Positions 53,932-62,841 of a DNA stretch of 64,000 nucleotides are shown one piece after another. The DNA is from Promethearchaeota archaeon (GTDB taxonomy: Archaea > Asgardarchaeota > Lokiarchaeia > Sigyniarchaeales > SOKP01), in NCBI GenBank assembly GCA_019058245.1, contig JAHPZJ010000014.1:1-64000 (forward strand), read 5' to 3'. Under the pieces are notes generated by a model that was not told the origin of the DNA, made no database searches, and saw only the letters and a list, made by a program, of their open reading frames with translations. The number at the start of each line of letters is the position of its first letter. Within the stretch, counting starts at the first letter, position 1. The position numbers and the translations under genes were made by a program.

Positions 53932-55059
53932 ATGAGTTGGAAAGATCTATATTCAGAAGTAAAAAAACGTAAAATAGAAGCACTAAATAAAAAGGATGTT
54001 GTGCAAGCTGTTGAAAAACACGGAAAGATTCTAGCTGTAAGTGGAAGATATGAAAAGCCTAAAAAAGTAATTGAGCATATGTATGCATCCTTGAAGAAAA
54101 TTATCAGAGAAAAAGATATTATGAAAGAAGAGCTTTCTCAATATGATGTAGTGCTTATCGGGTGTCCGGGTAGTGATATTCCTTATGCCGCTCATCCAAA
54201 AGTTAGAGATTTTGTTATGAATGGTGGATGGTTGATAACCACAGACTGGGCTATACGAAGTATAATTGAAAATGTATTTCCGGGTTTTATTCGTTGGAAC
54301 CAAGCTAAAACTGCTGATGCCGTAGTTGCATGTCAAATTAATGAACCAAATCACCCGTTCTTAGAGGGTGTAATTAGTGAAATTCAACAAAGTAAATGGC
54401 AAAAACAATCCGCTAAAAATACAAAAAAAAATGAATTTCGTTGGTGGTTGGAGACAAAATCATTTCCTATTCAAATTTTAAATCATCAGGCTGTAAAAGT
54501 ATTAATTAGTTCATGGGAAATTCAAAATAAGTGGGGTGAATCCCCCGTACTTGTGGAATTTGATTACGGAAAAAGAGCTGGAAAAATAATCCACATGATT
54601 AGCCATACTCATTTACAGAAAGGTGGAGCTAAAGGTAAATATGCCTCTGCGTTAATTTTAACAAATATTCTAGATGAAAAGGTGTCTCAAAAAATGGGAA
54701 TAAAAGAAAAACCAACCTCTAGATATGTCTCAGATTGGCAACAAGTTCAGCCTCAACAGCAGTATAATCAACCGCCTTTAGAAGAACAATGGATTGCACC
54801 TCCATCACAATCAGAATACTTAACACCAGCTCCAGAAGGTAGTGGGTTGACAGAAACGTCCCAAATAATTGAGATTGATACAAATAATCCTAGCTTCTCA
54901 TTTACTAATAAGTGCATTTATTGTAATTATGATTTTACAGAATATAAGGGAACTATATTTGCATGTAATGCCTGTAAAACCTTATACCATGAGCATTGCA
55001 TTAATTCCCAAGTTAATGAAGGAATATGCAAAAAATGTAATAGAATATTATTATGGTGA
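53932..55059 (+). CDS. Amidotransferase-like protein with C-terminal RING/PHD-like zinc domain
   Basis: 375 residues, soluble. Residues about 30-230 have an alpha/beta pattern like ThuA/GATase-1 proteins (YDVVLIGCPGSDIPYAAHPKVRDFVMNGGWLITTDW), without a clear Cys-His-Glu triad. A Q/P-rich linker spans about 265-310. The last 50 residues hold C-x2-C, C-x2-C, H-x2-C and C-x2-C (CIYC, CNACKTLYHEHC, CKKC), a cross-brace pattern like RING or PHD domains. Cross-brace domains joined to other folds occur in Asgard and eukaryotic ubiquitin-related proteins. Ligase activity is not implied. Monocistronic. Confidence 0.62.
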   Translation: MSWKDLYSEVKKRKIEALNKKDVVQAVEKHGKILAVSGRYEKPKKVIEHMYASLKKIIREKDIMKEELSQYDVVLIGCPGSDIPYAAHPKVRDFVMNGGWLITTDWAIRSIIENVFPGFIRWNQAKTADAVVACQINEPNHPFLEGVISEIQQSKWQKQSAKNTKKNEFRWWLETKSFPIQILNHQAVKVLISSWEIQNKWGESPVLVEFDYGKRAGKIIHMISHTHLQKGGAKGKYASALILTNILDEKVSQKMGIKEKPTSRYVSDWQQVQPQQQYNQPPLEEQWIAPPSQSEYLTPAPEGSGLTETSQIIEIDTNNPSFSFTNKCIYCNYDFTEYKGTIFACNACKTLYHEHCINSQVNEGICKKCNRILLW

Positions 55060-55175
55060 TTGTCCTACAATTATTATTACTCTCTCATCCTTTCTTTTGC
55101 TAAATTAATTCTTTTAATAAATTAAAAATAGAGAATAAAAATAAAAAAAAGAAAAAATTTTTCTTGTTCTAAAAA

Positions 55176-55373
55176 TTAGTTTTCTATAATTTCAATAGCT
55201 TCTTCTGGACATTGAGTTTCACAAGCCCTACATCCTACACAGTCTTCCCTATTTTCTTCAATAACATTTACTTTCCCTCCCTCCGGTTCTCCAAAGCATT
55301 CAGAAGGGCATACTTCATAGCAAGTACCACAACCAGTACAAGCATCCATATCAATATTAATATCAAAGGACAT
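55176..55373 (-). CDS. Ferredoxin, two [4Fe-4S] clusters
   Basis: 65 residues. CTGCGTCYEVCPSECF (about 14-29) and CVGCRACETQCPEEAIEI (about 45-62) each supply the C-x2-C-x2-C-x3-C-P ligands. The protein is acidic and of standard ferredoxin size. A low-potential electron carrier in the cytoplasm. Stands alone on the minus strand; redox partner not shown. Confidence 0.93.
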   Translation of the reverse strand: MSFDINIDMDACTGCGTCYEVCPSECFGEPEGGKVNVIEENREDCVGCRACETQCPEEAIEIIEN

Positions 55374-55554
55374 TGTTTTTTAACTCCTTTCAATTGTTTT
55401 TTCTTATGTTAAAAATTATGATTATTTAATAATAATACTAATTTTGATAATAATATAAAAAATATAAATTTCGTTTTTATTAGGAAAAATTATCAATTGA
55501 TTCTTACATTTTAGATTTAGTACAACTCTTTTAATAAAAAATAATTATTTAACA

Positions 55555-56673
55555 TTGAAAGCTAATAAACTTTGGAATTTTGAATACAACGCCCCTATTC
55601 TTGGAATTGAAGTAGTTGATATCAATAACAATGAACAATTAGAAATTATTGCTTTTACTAAAACTGGAAAGTTATTATTCATATCACTTGATGGTAAATT
55701 GTTACATCAAGAAGTAATCTCGGAGAATTCACCACTTTGGCATATGAGAATACATGATATTGATAATGATGGAAGATATGAAATAATAGTAGGCGGTATC
55801 GATGGGATCGTAAGAATTTTTAAATGCACATTTGCTTATAATTTAGAGCCTCTATGGACTCATAAATTTAATTCCTCTATTAGCGGAATTCTAATAGAAG
55901 ATATAAATAATGATAATATCAATGAGTTAATTATATTTTCACTTGATAAAACGCTACGGGTTTTAAATTCCTTAGATGGTAAGTTAATTTGGGCGCAAAT
56001 TTTTGAAGATGGTATAGGAGATGCTATCGTTTTTAAAAATAATAAAAAAAGTACAAGTAAAGAAGTACTAGCGTGTGGAAATGACGGAACTATAAGATGT
56101 TATGATGGGAAAGATGGAAACTTATTATGGTTCAAAAAATATTCTGAAAAATTGCGAGTTATTACTTATATGAACAGAATTAAGGAAATATTAGTATTAT
56201 CTGGAGGAGATGACAAAAAGCTACATTTTATAAACAAAACAACTCAAAATGAAATTAATACATTACAATTTAATAATTATGTATGGAACTGCGTATCATA
56301 TCCATTTCCAATCTTAAATAATGTTCTCGTCAGTTCTTATTCATTTGCTTTTTTTGATGAATCGACACTAATTCAAAATATTGAATTTACTTCGAAGTTG
56401 GTTTGTTTAAATGAGTCTTTTGAAATAAAATGGGAATTAAATGGATATAATATAGAATTTTTAAAGATAATAAAAATTAATAACACACTTCTTATTATTG
56501 CTGGTACTACTAAAGGTGAGCTTTTGATTATTGAAGAACAAACAGGAAAAGTAAAATTTTATAAAAATTTTAATTCTTGTATTAATATGTCTCAAGTGTG
56601 TATAGAAAAAAGGTTACTCTTTAGTTGTCATGATGATGGAACTATTATGGCCTACAAATTTCAAAAGATTTAG
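55555..56673 (+). CDS. Beta-propeller protein (FG-GAP/PQQ-like repeats)
   Basis: 372 residues from a TTG start. Repeats of the kind D-[IV]-[ND]-N-D-x-[RIQ]-x-E-[IL]-I-[IV] followed by G-x-[IV]-x-[IV]-x-x-x-DG-x-[LI] occur about seven times (for example near 20-50, 60-90, 105-140 and 155-185), giving a seven-bladed propeller. No signal peptide, so probably cytoplasmic. Such propellers are protein-interaction platforms; a specific partner cannot be named. Confidence 0.8.
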   Translation: MKANKLWNFEYNAPILGIEVVDINNNEQLEIIAFTKTGKLLFISLDGKLLHQEVISENSPLWHMRIHDIDNDGRYEIIVGGIDGIVRIFKCTFAYNLEPLWTHKFNSSISGILIEDINNDNINELIIFSLDKTLRVLNSLDGKLIWAQIFEDGIGDAIVFKNNKKSTSKEVLACGNDGTIRCYDGKDGNLLWFKKYSEKLRVITYMNRIKEILVLSGGDDKKLHFINKTTQNEINTLQFNNYVWNCVSYPFPILNNVLVSSYSFAFFDESTLIQNIEFTSKLVCLNESFEIKWELNGYNIEFLKIIKINNTLLIIAGTTKGELLIIEEQTGKVKFYKNFNSCINMSQVCIEKRLLFSCHDDGTIMAYKFQKI

Positions 56674-56725
56674 TATGGTTAGATGTTCAAATTTGAAATA
56701 AAAAAAAGAAAAATATAATTAAAAC

Positions 56726-57055
56726 TTAATCTTCTGCCTCTTCAGCTTCTTCAGCAGCTAATTCCTCTTCAAGTTCTTCTAATGGGACAGGTGCGGGAGT
56801 TGTTAACATGCTGTAACCAATCCAAATAGCAATAATTGAGATAAGTAACACAAGAAGCCACATAGGTGCTACTACAAATAATCTCCAATCAAGCCAATCG
56901 ATTCCAAACAAATTAGTCCATGAATCCCATTCTCCAGTAGCGGGGGCCCAAATTGTAGTGAATAAGAGATCTAAGATTGAACCCATTGTATAAATTATGG
57001 CAATTAAAATGCCAACAATCATTACAATGGCACCAATTATTTTATCTTTTGCCAT
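56726..57055 (-). CDS. Small two-helix membrane protein with acidic tail
   Basis: 109 residues from the ATG at 57055; an ATG at 57076 would add seven, but the GGAAAGG just before 57055 is better read as its ribosome-binding site. Helices at about 6-28 and 62-85, with a W-rich external loop (WAPATGEWDSWTNLFGIDWLDW). The last 25 residues are almost all E and A. No family recognised. A 20-bp palindrome lies 34 bp upstream. Confidence 0.6.
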   Translation of the reverse strand: MAKDKIIGAIVMIVGILIAIIYTMGSILDLLFTTIWAPATGEWDSWTNLFGIDWLDWRLFVVAPMWLLVLLISIIAIWIGYSMLTTPAPVPLEELEEELAAEEAEEAED

Positions 57056-57088
57056 GGTTATAACCTTTCCTTTCAACCTTTTTTTTAT

Positions 57089-57108
57089 TTTAACAATATA
57101 TTGTTAAA
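57089..57108. promoter_or_regulatory. 20-bp perfect palindrome upstream of small membrane protein
   Basis: TTTAACAATATATTGTTAAA is a perfect 10+10 palindrome 34 bp before the start at 57055 (minus strand), in the region expected for the TATA/BRE. It lies between divergent genes and could be an operator. Regulator unknown. Confidence 0.4.
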
Positions 57109-57266
57109 CATACAATATTATGCTTAATATTATTTTTAAAAAATTATTCAATTAAAACCATTCGATCATCCTATTTGATCATAAATAAAATATGTGGATG
57201 ATCCATAAATAAACTATATAGAAATATTAAAAATTATTAGAGATTAAAAAATCGAATACTCAATTT

Positions 57267-58235
57267 ATGTCTAAAAATACAGGATATGTTCTAATAATTG
57301 GTTCTAGTAATCTGGATTTCATGATTTATTCTAAAAGATTTCCAAATCCAGGAGAAACTGTTACTGGAGGATCATTTAAGCAATATTTAGGGGGAAAAGG
57401 AGCTAATCAAGCAGTAGCTTCGGTAAGATCAGGCTCTATGACTATTTTCATTGGAAAAATTGGAACTGATTTCTTTGGTGATCAAATGGTCTCTCAATTG
57501 ACAGATGAAGGAATTAATATGAATCATATTATCAGAGATTCCAAAGAACCAAGTGGAGTTGCTTTTATTTTAATTGATCAAAATGGTGAAAATATGATAA
57601 GTGTAGCACCTGGAGCAAATTTTAATCTGAAACCAGAAGAGATTAGATCTAGAGCTCAAATCATAAAAAATGCAAATTCCATCGTGGTTCAGATGGAAAT
57701 TCCTATAGAAACTATTCAGGAAATATTTAAAATAGCTTCTGAAGGGAATGCAATCAAAATTCTAAATCCTGCTCCCTTAAAACCCCTCCCAGTTGATATC
57801 TTTAGTAAAGTTGATATTATTATTCCTAATGAAGGTGAGCTTTTTCGTTTATATTCTCTATTAGGGTTTAAAGATATATTAGGGGAGAATACACAAAAAA
57901 TATTCCAAATTTCGAGGGATATAGCAAATTTAGGGTTAAAATTTATCATTACAACATTAGGAAATAGAGGATGCCTAATTTTTGATAAAAAAAATGATAA
58001 GTTTTATCAAGTGGCTACTCCAAAGGTTAAACCTGTAGACACTGTAGGGGCGGGTGATTGTTTTATAGGGGTTTTAGCTAGTCAGTTGAATAAAGGTATA
58101 GATATTGTAAATGCTGCTAAATTTGCCACGGTAGCAGCCTCTATTGCTGTTACTAGAAAAGGAGCGCAAGAATCAATGCCTTTTTCAAATGAAATTCATA
58201 ATAAATTAAAAGATTTGAATTTAAATAATAACTAA
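57267..58235 (+). CDS. PfkB-family sugar kinase, ribokinase-like
   Basis: 322 residues. Ribokinase features: GSSNLDFMIYSKRFPNPGETVTGG, LGGKGANQAVA (PfkB signature 1), ILNPAP-LKPLP, IIPNEGEL, ITTLGNRGC and VDTVGAGDCFIGVLA with the catalytic Asp (signature 2). It would phosphorylate a pentose, or a nucleoside-type sugar in archaea. 8 bp before a cupin gene, so an operon is likely. Confidence 0.92.
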   Translation: MSKNTGYVLIIGSSNLDFMIYSKRFPNPGETVTGGSFKQYLGGKGANQAVASVRSGSMTIFIGKIGTDFFGDQMVSQLTDEGINMNHIIRDSKEPSGVAFILIDQNGENMISVAPGANFNLKPEEIRSRAQIIKNANSIVVQMEIPIETIQEIFKIASEGNAIKILNPAPLKPLPVDIFSKVDIIIPNEGELFRLYSLLGFKDILGENTQKIFQISRDIANLGLKFIITTLGNRGCLIFDKKNDKFYQVATPKVKPVDTVGAGDCFIGVLASQLNKGIDIVNAAKFATVAASIAVTRKGAQESMPFSNEIHNKLKDLNLNNN

Positions 58236-58243
58236 AAGGTTTA

Positions 58244-58924
58244 ATGAAGGTGTATACAGAATATATCCCCATTCAAAGAAGTACTTTGTTGAGGAAGACA
58301 GATATTAAGGAATTAGTAATTAAAATAGATCAAAAACATCTAAAGGATATATTCTTAATTAATGGTTCAAATTTTAAAACTGAAGCAATAAAAACTTCAG
58401 ATTTATTAATTAAACCTTATACTCATTACATGATAATAAATAGGGGAAAAGATATACTTGATATTCAATATAATCAAGACATCTTTGATCATCAAGTAAT
58501 ATATGATCCTTATAAATATGAATCATCCCAGAAGAAGTTTTTAGAACCAAATTGGTTTATAGAAAGATATAGTATCCCGAAAGGATATATTGATACACTT
58601 CCCAAGTGGTATAGCTTTAAATTTACTTATCCCGATTATAATTTGATATTTGTTCGACCAGAATTTGGGCTTTCCATCCAAATCCATAAACATAGAAATG
58701 AAACATGGGAATTATTAGAAGGTAAACCTATTATAATTACAGGAAATACCGTACATTATTTTGTTGAAACGGGCTTTATATGTCAAAATCATATTAATAC
58801 TTACCATTCTATCATTAATCCTAATAAAGAAGAAGATAAATATGTACTGATAAAAGAAAGATGGAACGGAGATTTTGATGAAAGTGATATAGATCGCGTT
58901 TTTAATCCAAATGAGTATCAATAA
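58244..58924 (+). CDS. Cupin-fold protein, sugar-phosphate-isomerase-like
   Basis: 226 residues, soluble. The C-terminal half has IQIHKHRNETWELLEGKPIIITGN with His-x-His-x(5)-E, the metal-binding cupin motif, followed by NTYHSIIN (second His) and KYVLIKERWNGDFDESDIDRVFNP, which resembles the end of type II mannose-6-phosphate isomerases. The N-terminal half is beta-rich without a known motif. Together with the ribokinase-like gene 8 bp upstream it suggests sugar metabolism; substrate unknown. Confidence 0.7.
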   Translation: MKVYTEYIPIQRSTLLRKTDIKELVIKIDQKHLKDIFLINGSNFKTEAIKTSDLLIKPYTHYMIINRGKDILDIQYNQDIFDHQVIYDPYKYESSQKKFLEPNWFIERYSIPKGYIDTLPKWYSFKFTYPDYNLIFVRPEFGLSIQIHKHRNETWELLEGKPIIITGNTVHYFVETGFICQNHINTYHSIINPNKEEDKYVLIKERWNGDFDESDIDRVFNPNEYQ

Positions 58925-59152
58925 TAAATTTCTACTAGTAAATGAAGTAGATAAAAAGGCGTTTCTTATTTTAGGAATAAACAAAAGTGAGATTTTCTTC
59001 AAAATTACATCTAACACTTATAAGTTTTATGATTTTTGCGTGCTTAACCTAAAAGTTAAAATTTAATTGAATACTAAAAACCTTATCGTAATATGATTTA
59101 TGAGAAAAAATTTACCAAATAATATTAATGGAATAAGTAGATTGGTTAAAAA

Positions 59153-59728
59153 ATGGCTCCAGAAGAAAAATTTGATGAAAAAAAATCTGAAGAAAAGGAA
59201 GAAACGTTAAATAATGATTTAGAAAAAGACTCAAATTCAGAGAAAGGCACTGAAACTGAATCTGAAACAGAATCAACAGAAGTATTAGAAGAAGAACGAG
59301 AATTAGACACAGAAGCAGAGTTAGATAGACTAAGATTCAAATATAGAGGGCATACCATTGATGAATTGAAGAAAATGAATATGGATCAATTCATACAATT
59401 ATTACCAGCCAGAGCCAGACGCTCATTAAAACGAGGCTTACCTCCTAGACAAAAAAAATTACTAGAAAGACTAAGACACGCATATCGTGCTAAAAAAAGA
59501 GGCAAGGATTTAACTACTAGAACACATGTGAGAGATATGATCATATTTCCTGAAATGGTTGGTCTCAAAATTGGTGTTTACAATGGTCGAATTTTTGAAA
59601 TTGTTGATATAAGACCAGAAATGATTGGACATTATTTAGGAGAATTCTCTCTTACAAGGAAAAGAGTACAACACGGTTCTCCCGGAATTGGAGCCACAAG
59701 AAGTTCAAAATATGTTCCGTTAAAATGA
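59153..59728 (+). CDS. Ribosomal protein uS19 with acidic N-terminal extension
   Basis: 191 residues. The uS19 core occupies about residues 57-191: [72 protein letters not shown] and KHG-type [21 protein letters not shown]. The first 56 residues are an E/S/T-rich acidic extension. First gene of the ribosomal block; uL2, uL23, uL4 and uL3, normally upstream, are not here. Part of the small-subunit head. Confidence 0.96.
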   Translation: MAPEEKFDEKKSEEKEETLNNDLEKDSNSEKGTETESETESTEVLEEERELDTEAELDRLRFKYRGHTIDELKKMNMDQFIQLLPARARRSLKRGLPPRQKKLLERLRHAYRAKKRGKDLTTRTHVRDMIIFPEMVGLKIGVYNGRIFEIVDIRPEMIGHYLGEFSLTRKRVQHGSPGIGATRSSKYVPLK

Positions 59729-59748
59729 TAATATAATAAACAAGTTGA

Positions 59749-60234
59749 TTGAAATTGCCTAATTGGGGTTATTCTTTTACAGAAGAGAAATATGATGCAG
59801 ATAGATTAGCAAAGGCATCGGGTAGAGATATTAGAATTAAACCAAAACATGCAAGAGAAATATGTGCTGTAATTAAAGGTATGAAAGTAGAACAAGCAAA
59901 ATCATACTTAGAGAAAGTAATCAGCTTAAAACAATCAGTACCTTTTAGAAGGCATAAGAAAAAAGTGGCGCATAGACATGATTTGAAACAATTTAAATGG
60001 TATGCTGGACGATATCCTCAAAAAGCAGCGGCCAGAATATTTGAAATTCTTACATCTGTTGAATCCAACGCAGAATATAAAGGTTTAGATATTGATTTAT
60101 GTAGGATTATCCATTCTGCAACGCATAGAGGTAGAATAATAAAAAGAAATATTCCTAGAGCACATGGTCGTAGCACAGCTAGAAATAAACATCTCTCACA
60201 TATAGAAATTATAATTTATGAGTTCCCTAGTTAG
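59749..60234 (+). CDS. Ribosomal protein uL22
   Basis: 161 residues from a TTG (KLPNWGYS follows). AKASGRDIRIKPKHAREICAVIKGM, FRRHKKKVAHRHDLKQFKWYAGRYPQKAA and the C-terminal RAHGRSTARNKHLSHIEIII are archaeal uL22 motifs. It lines the exit tunnel of the large subunit. 20 bp after uS19. Confidence 0.96.
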   Translation: MKLPNWGYSFTEEKYDADRLAKASGRDIRIKPKHAREICAVIKGMKVEQAKSYLEKVISLKQSVPFRRHKKKVAHRHDLKQFKWYAGRYPQKAAARIFEILTSVESNAEYKGLDIDLCRIIHSATHRGRIIKRNIPRAHGRSTARNKHLSHIEIIIYEFPS

Positions 60235-60284
60235 GTTAATTTATAATAGATTTAAAAGTATATTTTTAAAGATTTTGAAATAAA

Positions 60285-61076
60285 ATGAGTCCACTAGTAA
60301 AAAACTTTATTGAACAAGGGATTAAGTTGATGCAAATAAATGAATATTTGCGTTCAGAGCTAGTTCGTGCTGGATTTGCCGGAGTTGAATTACAACGTAC
60401 ACCACTAGGGGTACGAATAACGTTAAAAACGAGTCGTCCTGGATTAGTCATTGGAAAAGGTGGAAAGAGAATTCAAGAAATAACAGATGTTCTACAAGAT
60501 AGATTCGGCCTAGAGATGCCTCAGATTGAAGTTGAAGAAGTCACAGAGCCAGATCTTGATGCTCAGATTATGGCAGAAAGATTAGCTTATTCATTAGATA
60601 GGGGACGACATTATAGACGAGCGGGTTATTACATACTCAGAAAGGTAATGGATGCTGGGGCTCGCGGTGTAGAAATTATTATTTCAGGTAAAGTAACTTC
60701 CCAACGTGCTCGAGTTCAAATCTTTAGAGCTGGAACTATGTCCAAAAGTGGTCAAACTGCTCAAGAAGGTGTGGATAAGGGTGTTGCACAATGTATTCAG
60801 AAATCTGGAGTGCTAGGTATAATTGTAAAAATCATGCGAGCTAATACTAAAATGGGTGATGACATTAAAATTAGGGAAAATCTTTTAGCTAAAGCCCAAG
60901 CAGAAGAAGAAGCAAAATTAGCAAAGACACGAGCAGATTATATAATAGAAGAAGAAGAGGGTATTTTAAGTAAAGAGGAAAAAAAATTGCTTGATGAAGT
61001 AGATGAGGAGGATACATCTGAAATCTCATTAAATTCTGATAAAGAAATCGAAAAATTAGAATCAGATGAAGAATAA
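60285..61076 (+). CDS. Ribosomal protein uS3
   Basis: 263 residues. The KH domain with GLVIGKGGKRIQEI (GxxG) is at about 56-70. RKVMDAGARGVEIIISGKV, QRARVQIFRAG and GVLGIIVKIM are archaeal uS3 features. The C-terminal 50 residues are an acidic, charged extension (IEEEEGILSKEEKK onward). Binds mRNA at the small-subunit entry site. Between uL22 and uL29 as in other archaea. Confidence 0.96.
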   Translation: MSPLVKNFIEQGIKLMQINEYLRSELVRAGFAGVELQRTPLGVRITLKTSRPGLVIGKGGKRIQEITDVLQDRFGLEMPQIEVEEVTEPDLDAQIMAERLAYSLDRGRHYRRAGYYILRKVMDAGARGVEIIISGKVTSQRARVQIFRAGTMSKSGQTAQEGVDKGVAQCIQKSGVLGIIVKIMRANTKMGDDIKIRENLLAKAQAEEEAKLAKTRADYIIEEEEGILSKEEKKLLDEVDEEDTSEISLNSDKEIEKLESDEE

Positions 61077-61107
61077 CTAGTATATGATTAATAAAGAGTG
61101 ATAAGGA

Positions 61108-61308
61108 ATGGATATTATTACAGCCAAAAAAATCCGAGAAATGGATGATAGAGAAAGAGAAAGAACGTTAATGAATTTAAGAGAAGAATTGATGATGCTC
61201 TACTCAATGCAAACTGGTGGTGGACTTGCTGATAACCCTGCTAAAGCAAAATTATTAAAAAAACAAATAGCGAGAGTATTAACAGTAATAAATGAAGAGG
61301 AACGATGA
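61108..61308 (+). CDS. Ribosomal protein uL29
   Basis: 66 residues, two helices: AKKIREMDDRERERTLMNLREELMMLYSMQTGGGLADNP and KAKLLKKQIARVLTVINEEE. Length and helix pattern match archaeal uL29. Its end overlaps the RNase P gene start by 4 bp (ATGA). Confidence 0.94.
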   Translation: MDIITAKKIREMDDRERERTLMNLREELMMLYSMQTGGGLADNPAKAKLLKKQIARVLTVINEEER

Positions 61309-61619
61309 TCGATCCAAAATATTTAATATATCATGACTTAATAGGGTTTTCTGCCTATATTAAGCCCAAATCAAAATTAAAAGACAGGGTTTTCTTAGAT
61401 ATAGGTGTTGTAATTAATGATACAAAAAATATGCTAATTACTGAAAAAAATAACAAAATTAAAAAATATATCAAAAAAGATAATATCTTTCGATTTAAGA
61501 TACCTAACTACAAAAGTGAAGAAGAAGAATACTATTTAGAAGTTCAAGGGAATAAAATTGTTGGGTCTCCTATAAATAGATTAAGAAGTTTAAAGAAAAA
61601 GAGATGGTTAAAAACATGA
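61305..61619 (+). CDS. rnp1: RNase P protein component 1 (Rpp29/Pop4)
   Basis: 104 residues. LIYHDLIGFSAYIK, DIGVVINDTKNMLIT, FRFKIP and GNKIVGSPINRLRS form the Sm-like barrel of Rpp29. Part of RNase P, which trims tRNA 5' ends. Its place between uL29 and uS17 is conserved in archaea; the eIF1 (SUI1) gene often found just before it is absent. ATGA overlap at both ends. Confidence 0.92.
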   Translation: MIDPKYLIYHDLIGFSAYIKPKSKLKDRVFLDIGVVINDTKNMLITEKNNKIKKYIKKDNIFRFKIPNYKSEEEEYYLEVQGNKIVGSPINRLRSLKKKRWLKT

Positions 61620-61969
61620 GTGACAATATTGGTATTCCTGGTGTGGTTCCTCCAAAGATCAAACCTGGAGAATGCAAAGATCTTTCTTGCCCTTTTCATG
61701 GTAAAACAAGAATTAGGGGAAAAATTACTCAAGGAATCGTAGTAAGTAAAAAATCAAAAAATACCATCATTATAAGACGTGATTATGTTCAATTTGTTAA
61801 AAAATATCAAAGATATGAACGTCGTAATACACGCTTAGCATGTCATTTAACAGATTGTTTAAGTCATGAAATTCAAATTGGAGATTTAGTAAGAGTTGGT
61901 GAATCTAGAAAGATTTCGAAAACAAAAGCTTTTATCGTGTTAGAAAAAATTTCGAGTAAGGTGGATTAA
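61616..61969 (+). CDS. Ribosomal protein uS17
   Basis: 117 residues from the ATG at 61616, which overlaps the rnp1 stop (ATGA). An ATG at 61604 would add four residues. NIGIPGVVPP, CPFHGKTRIRGKITQGIVVSKK, TIIIRRDYVQFVKKYQRYERRNTRLACH and IGDLVRVGESRKISKTKAFIVLE are archaeal uS17 motifs. Followed by uL14 with no spacer. Confidence 0.95.
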   Translation: MSDNIGIPGVVPPKIKPGECKDLSCPFHGKTRIRGKITQGIVVSKKSKNTIIIRRDYVQFVKKYQRYERRNTRLACHLTDCLSHEIQIGDLVRVGESRKISKTKAFIVLEKISSKVD

Positions 61970-62395
61970 ATGGGAACTAGAAGAAAATTGGGACGAAAAA
62001 CATATTCTAAACCTCGTACCAGCTATGGATTATGCAATGGATCTAAAATAAATATTGCTGATAATTCTGGAGCTAAAATAGCTCAAATAATTAATGTAGA
62101 CAGTTTCAAGACGAGATTGAGAAGATTACCAAAAGCCTCTGTTGGAAGTGTATGCACTGTAACAATAAAAAAAGGAAAACCTGAATTAAGAGGAAATGTA
62201 GTAAAAGCTGTAATTGTTAGACAGAAAATGATTTATAGACGTATAGATGGAACTAGATTATGTTTTGAAGATAATGCGGGTGTCATTGTCACCAAGGAAG
62301 GTGAACCTAAAGCTACAGAGATAAGAGGGCCTATTGCCCGAGAGGCAGCTGAAATGTTTCCAAGATTGGCATCAATTTCATCATTAATAATTTAA
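61970..62395 (+). CDS. Ribosomal protein uL14
   Basis: 141 residues. SKINIADNSGAKIAQIINVDS, ASVGSVCTVTIKKGKPELRGNVVKAVIVRQK, YRRIDGTRLCFEDNAGVIVTKEGEPKATEIRGPIAREAAE are diagnostic. It begins immediately after the uS17 stop. Forms an intersubunit bridge. Confidence 0.97.
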   Translation: MGTRRKLGRKTYSKPRTSYGLCNGSKINIADNSGAKIAQIINVDSFKTRLRRLPKASVGSVCTVTIKKGKPELRGNVVKAVIVRQKMIYRRIDGTRLCFEDNAGVIVTKEGEPKATEIRGPIAREAAEMFPRLASISSLII

Positions 62396-62409
62396 TCAAA
62401 GGTGTAAAA

Positions 62410-62838
62410 ATGAAAGTAAAATCAAAACAACCAAGAAAGCAAAGAAAGGCACTGTATAGTTACAAAAATCATCAACGGTCAAAATTACTGAGCACAAGGG
62501 TAGCAGATTTTCTTCGAGATGAATATGGAATAAAAAAACTTCCTCTCAGAGTTGGAGATCAAGTTCGAGTATGCAGAGGCGAATTTAGGGATTTTGAGGG
62601 TGAAGTAATTGAAGTAACCAATAATTTAAGATGTAAAATTAAAGAGTGTACATTTGAAAAAACAGATGGAACTCAATTTAATCCTGCTATTCATATTTCA
62701 AATTTAGTGATAACTAAATTTACTAAAGAAAAAAAAATGGATCCATGGCGAGCTAATATGATTGAAAGAAAAGCAATATATGGATTTTATGAAGAGGAAT
62801 TAAAAGCGCCAAAGAAGGAAAAAGAGGTGGAAAAATAA
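62410..62838 (+). CDS. Ribosomal protein uL24
   Basis: 142 residues. Basic N-terminus, RVGDQVRVCRGEFRDFEGEVIEV (KOW motif, about 51-72) and DGTQFNPAIHISNLVITK. The C-terminal helix is charged (KKMDPWRANMIERK to the end). GGTG ribosome-binding site just before the ATG. Large-subunit assembly protein. Confidence 0.95.
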   Translation: MKVKSKQPRKQRKALYSYKNHQRSKLLSTRVADFLRDEYGIKKLPLRVGDQVRVCRGEFRDFEGEVIEVTNNLRCKIKECTFEKTDGTQFNPAIHISNLVITKFTKEKKMDPWRANMIERKAIYGFYEEELKAPKKEKEVEK

Positions 62839-62841
62839 AAA

